This document shows, one piece after another, positions 59,500 through 64,000 of a stretch of DNA of 64,000 bases. Below the pieces are notes generated by a model, which worked only from the letters and a program-made list of their open reading frames with translations, did no database searches and was not told the DNA's origin. Position 1 is the stretch's first letter, and each line of letters starts with the position of its first letter. The DNA comes from Nonomuraea jiangxiensis (GTDB lineage Bacteria > Actinomycetota > Actinomycetes > Streptosporangiales > Streptosporangiaceae), in the NCBI RefSeq assembly GCF_900099965.1, contig NZ_FNDJ01000005.1, positions 1 to 64,000 on the forward strand, written 5' to 3'. A program made the translations under genes and the position numbers.

Positions 59500-61386
59500 A
59501 TGTTGAGTGCCTCATCGCGAGACCGCAACAAGCTCCGTGTCCCCCTGGCCTTGACGGCCCTCGCGGTCCTGGCTTCGGCCGCGACAATCGTCCCCGCTAC
59601 GGCCGCCCAGGCGAGCTCGGTGACGGACACCTGGAACGAGGCCGCCTACCGCGGTCACGTCGAGGTCGTCCGGGGCCGGGACGGCTCGTCTGACGCCTCC
59701 GTTCTGACCGGTACGGTCTTCGTCGACGACGACCGCGACAGTGTGAGCGACCGCAACGAGCGCGGGCTCGCCGGTGTCCTGGTGTCGAACGGGCGTGACG
59801 TGGTCACCACCGACTCCCGCGGGCGCTACCGGCTGCCCGTCTACGACAACATGACGGTGTTCGTCACCCAGCCGTCCGGCTACCAGGTGCCCGTCGACGA
59901 GTCGAACGTCGCCCAGTTCCACTACAACCACCTGCCCGAGGGCTCGCCCGCGCTGCGCTACGGCGGCATCGCGCCCACCGGGCCGCTCCCGGCCGCGGTG
60001 AACTTCCCCCTCGTACGCAGCCACCTCACGAAGTCGTCGGAGCAGCACTGCGTCATCGCCGGCGACCTGCAGACCTACGACAAGGAGGAGGTCGAGTACG
60101 CCCGCAAGGGGGCGATCGGCGACCTGTCCCGGCGCGACGACTACCGGGGCTGCGGCACCCTGTTCATCGGTGACGTCGTGGGCGACGACCTGTCGCTCTA
60201 CCCCGACGTGAAGGGGCTCACCAGCCTGACCAACGGGCCGGCCAGGTTCCTGCCCGGCAACCACGACCTCGACTTCGACGCCAGGTCCGCCGAGCACTCC
60301 TTCGACACCTTCCGGGCTCAGCTCGCGCCCGCGTACTACTCCTACGACGTCGGCGACGTGCACGTCGTGGCGCTGAACACGGTGCGCTACCCGTGCACCC
60401 CGGAGGTCGACAACGCCGACGGCCGGCGGCCCCAGTGCAACAATCCGCAGACCCGGCCCGCCTACACCGGGCGGCTCGACGACAACCAGCTGGCGTGGCT
60501 GGAGCGGGACCTGGCCAAGGTCGACCGCCGCAAGCTCGTCGTGGTGGCCGGCCACATCGGCCTGCTGAACTTCGCCGACGAGAGCAGCCCCATCCACCAG
60601 GTCGCCCAGGTCGGCCAGGTGTACGACCTGCTCAAGGGCCGCAAGGCCGTCGCCGTGGCCGGGCACAGCCACTCGATCGAGAACATGAGGACCGGCGACC
60701 TCGTCAAGGGCTGGCGCGACGTCTACGGCGTCGAGCGGTTGCCGTTCCCGCACATCACGGCGGGCGCGATCGCCGGCGACTGGTACTCCGGCGCGCTGAC
60801 CGCGGACGGCTACCCCGTCGCGGTCGGGCGTGACGGCGGCCGGCCGGGCGTGCTCACCCTCGACGTCAAGGGCAGCTCGTTCCAGGAGCGGTACACGGTG
60901 ACCGGCGAGAGCGACCGGGTGCAGACGCAGCTGGGCGTCAACAGCCCGACCTACCGCCGGTGGTACGCCGAGCGCGATGCCTGGAACGACACCCGCGAGG
61001 GCACGGCGCCGGAGCTGGGCGACCCGAACGTCGTGGACCGGGCGGACCTGGCCGGGCGGACCTGGCTCACCACCAACTTCTGGATGGGCGCCACCGGCTC
61101 CACCGTCTCGGTGAGGCTCGACGGTGACCGGCCGCGCCCGGCGGTCCGCACCCAGCCGCTCCGGGGCGAGGCGCAGCTGGCCGGTCCCGAGTGGTCCGAC
61201 CCGCACGCCGTGGCGCAGCAGCTGGTCAACGGTGGCAGCGTCGCGGACCGGGCGATGCACCTGTGGCGGTTCGAGCTGCCCGCCGACCTCGCCGAGGGCC
61301 GGCACCGCGCGGTGGTGACGGCGACCGACTCCTACGGCCGCCAGTTCACCGACACCCTGCACTTCCGCGTCGTCGAACAGCGCTGA
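59500..61386 (+). CDS. Secreted calcineurin-like metallophosphoesterase
   Basis: 628 residues. A Sec signal peptide (about 1-38, ...ATIVPATAAQAS) is followed by a SdrD-type/Cna-B-like beta domain (about 65-150, VFVDDDRDSVSDRNERGLAGVLVSNGRDVVTTDSRGRYRLPVYD) and the calcineurin-like domain: AGDLQ (metal ligand position), IGDVVGDDL, PGNHDLDF, AGHIG, GHSHS. The C-terminal ~190 residues are another beta domain. The architecture is that of the actinobacterial secreted phosphoesterases with an N-terminal carboxypeptidase-regulatory-like domain. It is probably a phosphatase or phosphodiesterase at the cell surface. A strong terminator follows. Confidence 0.92.
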   Translation: MLSASSRDRNKLRVPLALTALAVLASAATIVPATAAQASSVTDTWNEAAYRGHVEVVRGRDGSSDASVLTGTVFVDDDRDSVSDRNERGLAGVLVSNGRDVVTTDSRGRYRLPVYDNMTVFVTQPSGYQVPVDESNVAQFHYNHLPEGSPALRYGGIAPTGPLPAAVNFPLVRSHLTKSSEQHCVIAGDLQTYDKEEVEYARKGAIGDLSRRDDYRGCGTLFIGDVVGDDLSLYPDVKGLTSLTNGPARFLPGNHDLDFDARSAEHSFDTFRAQLAPAYYSYDVGDVHVVALNTVRYPCTPEVDNADGRRPQCNNPQTRPAYTGRLDDNQLAWLERDLAKVDRRKLVVVAGHIGLLNFADESSPIHQVAQVGQVYDLLKGRKAVAVAGHSHSIENMRTGDLVKGWRDVYGVERLPFPHITAGAIAGDWYSGALTADGYPVAVGRDGGRPGVLTLDVKGSSFQERYTVTGESDRVQTQLGVNSPTYRRWYAERDAWNDTREGTAPELGDPNVVDRADLAGRTWLTTNFWMGATGSTVSVRLDGDRPRPAVRTQPLRGEAQLAGPEWSDPHAVAQQLVNGGSVADRAMHLWRFELPADLAEGRHRAVVTATDSYGRQFTDTLHFRVVEQR

Positions 61387-61389
61387 CAC

Positions 61390-61422
61390 CCCGCTCCCGC
61401 GGCTCCCTGCCGCGGGAGCGGG
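61390..61422. terminator. Strong hairpin between convergent genes
   Basis: CCCGCTCCCGCGG (61390-61402) and CCGCGGGAGCGGG (61410-61422) form a perfect 13-bp stem with a 7-base loop, starting two bases after the phosphoesterase stop (61384-61386 region) and before the convergent MFS gene. Confidence 0.85.
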
Positions 61423-61440
61423 CTCCCGCGGCCTCCAGGG

Positions 61441-62646
61441 CTACTGGGCCTGTCGCACGGGAAGGCGGGAGATCGCCCAGGTGACCGCCAGGGCGGCGGC
61501 GCACATGCCGGACAGGGCCCACAGGCCGGCGTCGAAGGACCCGGAGGCGTCCTTCACGGCGCCGAGGCCGAAGGAGAAGGTCACGCCGCCGAGGTTGGCG
61601 CAGAAGTTGCTGAACCCCGTGACCAGGCCCGTGTTCGCGGTGCCGACGTAGCGCAGCGGCACCGCGAACAGCGGCCCGAAGTAGAGCTGCAGGAAGATCG
61701 AGTTGACCGCGATCACCGTGATGAGCGCCGGCAGGGCGTCCATGAACGGGATGAGGAAGATCGTGAGGGCCAGCACGGCCAGCGAGGTTCCGACGACGGC
61801 CAGCGGCCGGCCGAGGCGGTCGGACAACCAGCCGCCCAGGAAGTTCGACGGGGCCGTGACGGCCGCGCCGACGGCCACGACCGCCCCCGCCACGCCGAGC
61901 GGGAACCCCTTGTCCTCGACGATGAGGCTGGGCAGCCAGAACGCCATCCCGGTCACCACGGCAAGCCGGACGAACTGCACGAACCCGGCCAGCCACACGG
62001 CCCGGTGCGACAGGATCTCGCGGGCGGCCGCCCAGGTCGGGGGCCTGGCGTCGGCCTCGCGCTGGGCGGGGTCGCCCAGCCGGGCGAAGGCCAGCACGAC
62101 GAGGACCCCGGCGGCGGCGAACAGGATCATCAGCCAGCGCCAGCCCAGGGGGCCGACCAGCACCGGGCCGAGCGCGTTCAGCAGAACGCTGGAGGAGAAG
62201 CCGCCGGCCACGTACAGGCCCATGGCGGTGGCCCGGCGGTCCGCCCGGAACTGCCGGCTGATCAGCAGCAGGCCCGGTGCGAACACCAGCGCCCGGAAGA
62301 CGCCGGAGACCGCCTGGTTGGCGACGAGCCAGCCGTAGGAATCGAGCACGGCGAAGCTGAACGAGAGCGCGTTGGTGCCGAGCAGCCCGACGACGAACAG
62401 GCGCTTGGGATCGAAGCGGTCCGACAGGTAGCCGGAGGGGATCTGCATCAGCGCGTACGTGAACGTGCCGGCGGCGGCCAGCAGCCCGGCCTGCGACGGG
62501 CTGATCGCGAGGTCCTGCCGGATGAGCGGCAGGAACAACGCGATGCCGCCGAAGGCCAGGGCCTGCATGCTCTGGCACACGACGATCAGCGCGGAGTTGA
62601 GCGTCCGGCGGCCACGCGCAGGCAGGGCAAAGGTCTCGGCGGCCAT
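61441..62646 (-). CDS. MFS transporter (ACS/NarK-like or phthalate-type)
   Basis: 401 residues, twelve membrane segments. The first half has FLPLIRQDLAISPSQAGLLAAAGTFTYALMQIPSGYLSDRFDPKRLFVVGLLG and ADRRATAMGLYVAGGFSSSVLLNALG; the second has NFLGGWLSDRLGRPLAVVG. The pattern suggests an organic-acid or sugar-phosphate-type symporter rather than a drug exporter; the substrate is unknown. ATG 62646 has GGAGCACC upstream. It follows the serine hydrolase by 23 bases on the same strand, so they are one operon. Confidence 0.9.
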   Translation of the reverse strand: MAAETFALPARGRRTLNSALIVVCQSMQALAFGGIALFLPLIRQDLAISPSQAGLLAAAGTFTYALMQIPSGYLSDRFDPKRLFVVGLLGTNALSFSFAVLDSYGWLVANQAVSGVFRALVFAPGLLLISRQFRADRRATAMGLYVAGGFSSSVLLNALGPVLVGPLGWRWLMILFAAAGVLVVLAFARLGDPAQREADARPPTWAAAREILSHRAVWLAGFVQFVRLAVVTGMAFWLPSLIVEDKGFPLGVAGAVVAVGAAVTAPSNFLGGWLSDRLGRPLAVVGTSLAVLALTIFLIPFMDALPALITVIAVNSIFLQLYFGPLFAVPLRYVGTANTGLVTGFSNFCANLGGVTFSFGLGAVKDASGSFDAGLWALSGMCAAALAVTWAISRLPVRQAQ

Positions 62647-62669
62647 ACGAGGTGCTCCGGGCTCCGGGG

Positions 62670-63992
62670 TCAGCCGTGCCAGCCGGTCACGCCGCCCGGC
62701 ACGGGTGCGCCCGGGTCGTACGGCTCGCGGGTGAAGATGAACGTGTTGAGGTCGAGATGGTCGGCGGCCACCTTCAGGGTCTCCCCGGCGTAGTAGCCGT
62801 CGAGCCCCAGCCACGTCCCGTCGTCCTGCGGCACGAACCGGGAGGCCCGCCCGGGGCCGCCGACCGGCTCCAGCGACAGTTGCCGCCCGGGCAGCAGCCG
62901 CAGCGCGTACGGCTTGGGCCCCCAGTGCCACAGCCCCGTCAGCGCCAGGAGCCCGGGGTCGGCCGGGTCGGGCTGCCACTCGTCGGGCAGGCGCGGCTCG
63001 TGCTCCTCCAGGATGTCGAGCAGGTCGGTCGGCAGGGTGCCGCTGAGCCCGCTGGTGGTGTTGGCCATGAACAGCACCCCGGTGCCTTCGCCGGGATCGG
63101 TCCACACGGTGGCCAGGAAGCCGGGCATCGATCCGGTGTGCCCGGCCAGGCGGCGCCCGCCGGCGCGGGCCAGTTGCAGGCCGAGCCCGAACCCGCTGGT
63201 CCAGGTGTCGCCGTCCTCGACCCCCGCGGGCTCGTGCATCTCGGCCAGCGTGTCGGGACACAGCACGCCGCCGGTGTCGCCGCCGAGGAAGGCGGCCCAG
63301 CGGGCCAGGTCGGCCGGGCTGGACCAGAGCTGGCCGGCGGGGGCCATGGCGTCGGCGTCGTGTTCGGGCTCTTCGAGCACGACGTCGGCCCACGGATGCA
63401 CGGCGTAGCCGGTGGCGTGCGGCGGGCGGGGGCGCGGGGTGGTGGCGTTCATGCCGAGCGGGTCGAGCACCTCGGCGGTGAGCGCTTTGAGCCAGGTGGT
63501 GCCGCGCAGCCGGGCGACGAGCTCGCCCAGCAGCGCGAAACCGAGGTTGGAGTAGTGGAAGCGGCGGCCCGGCCGGTGTTTGAGCTCGGCCGGGCCGACC
63601 CGCTCCAGCAGGTCGGCGGCGGGAACGCCGGGAGTGCGCTCCCACCAGTCGGTGGGCGGCTCGGCGGTCAGCCCGGCGGTGTGCGACAGCAACTGGGCGA
63701 TGGTGACGTGCCCGAGCGGGGCTCCGGGCAGGTGCTCGCCCAGCGGGTCGGTCAGCGCGAGCGCGCCTTCGTCGCGCAGCCGCATGACGACCACGGCGAC
63801 CATGCTCTTGGTGATCGACCCGATGCGGTACTGGGTGGCGGCGGTCGGCGGCGCGCCGTCGACGCGGCCACGGCCGCCGAACCACGCCATGCGCCCGTCG
63901 CGCACGATCGCGGCCGTCAGCGACGGCACCCTGCATTCGGCTTGTTCGACGGCCAGCCTGCGCAGCAGTGCGCGGGCCGTCGCGTGTCCCAC
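62670..63992 (-). CDS. Serine hydrolase, beta-lactamase class C/DD-peptidase family
   Basis: 440 residues. Catalytic motifs: SxxK as SITKSM (about 58-63), YxN as YSNLG (about 148), and the KTG-equivalent HTG in GHTGSMPG. The C-terminal ~120 residues form an extra beta domain (lipocalin-like) seen in penicillin-binding-protein-like esterases. No signal peptide is visible, so it is likely cytosolic (EstB/ D-aminopeptidase-like) rather than a resistance enzyme. Start GTG 63992 is near the window edge; an upstream start outside cannot be excluded. Upstream gene of the MFS transporter in an operon. Confidence 0.88.
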   Translation of the reverse strand: MGHATARALLRRLAVEQAECRVPSLTAAIVRDGRMAWFGGRGRVDGAPPTAATQYRIGSITKSMVAVVVMRLRDEGALALTDPLGEHLPGAPLGHVTIAQLLSHTAGLTAEPPTDWWERTPGVPAADLLERVGPAELKHRPGRRFHYSNLGFALLGELVARLRGTTWLKALTAEVLDPLGMNATTPRPRPPHATGYAVHPWADVVLEEPEHDADAMAPAGQLWSSPADLARWAAFLGGDTGGVLCPDTLAEMHEPAGVEDGDTWTSGFGLGLQLARAGGRRLAGHTGSMPGFLATVWTDPGEGTGVLFMANTTSGLSGTLPTDLLDILEEHEPRLPDEWQPDPADPGLLALTGLWHWGPKPYALRLLPGRQLSLEPVGGPGRASRFVPQDDGTWLGLDGYYAGETLKVAADHLDLNTFIFTREPYDPGAPVPGGVTGWHG

Positions 63993-64000
63993 CTGACTCA

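Overview
The window is high-GC DNA with short intergenic gaps, many GTG/TTG starts and ATGA/GTGA stop-start overlaps. Its gene content (paired groEL ending in GGGGDLDF, LtrA, SNF2-SWIM pair, F420-type DUF385 enzyme, SpoIIE-type PAS/GAF phosphatases, many one-component regulators) points to a filamentous actinomycete, probably of the Streptosporangiales. That placement is inference from style and content; there is no rRNA marker here. No tRNA, rRNA, CRISPR array, intact insertion sequence or phage module was seen.

Layout. 1-13 kb: the 3' end of groEL with its terminator, an NTF2-like protein, a short UvrA paralogue, an ArsR-type regulator with a structured leader, MerR regulators, two methyltransferases, a GyrI-like pair, a PAS/GAF/SpoIIE phosphatase and a MerR-cytochrome P450 fusion. 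13-24 kb: a broken quinone oxidoreductase, an ABM-truncated haemoglobin fusion, LtrA, a lyase remnant, a secreted protein, a MarR-SDR operon with twin operators, an OmpA-type lipoprotein with a frameshift, an erythromycin-esterase homologue and a divergent ArsR/MFS pair. 24.2-27.7 kb: an apparent peptide-maturation cluster made of a 72-residue peptide with 12 cysteines, traces of a MauE-like gene, a TlpA/MauD-like thioredoxin, an ABC exporter and a convergent S26 signal peptidase. This is the most unusual part of the window. 28-35 kb: an AraC protein with a coiled-coil tail, resolvase debris, a divergent MerR/MFS pair, oxidoreductase debris, a second PAS/GAF/SpoIIE phosphatase equal in length to the first, and a DUF385 protein. 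35-43 kb: a LigA (possibly a second copy), several regulator-enzyme sets (TetR-DUF6204, XRE/cupin-GNAT, AKR<>TetR with twin palindromes, hydrolase-TetR with twin palindromes). 43.5-48 kb: a biotin ECF transporter operon (bioY, ATPase, T component) with an acyl-CoA ligase and a thiolase-like gene embedded in it. 48-64 kb: ArsR-SRPBCC-VOC operon, SNF2 helicase-SWIM pair, DedA-histidine kinase-response regulator operon, SRPBCC protein, GATase1-like protein, LysR, a Tat-exported protein divergent from a secreted calcineurin-like phosphoesterase, an MFS transporter and a class C-type serine hydrolase.

Many regulators sit beside the gene they probably control, and several have visible palindromes or direct repeats in the intervening DNA. 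At least five loci show decay (frameshifts, internal deletions, fragments), so the region looks accessory and under turnover rather than a conserved core segment.
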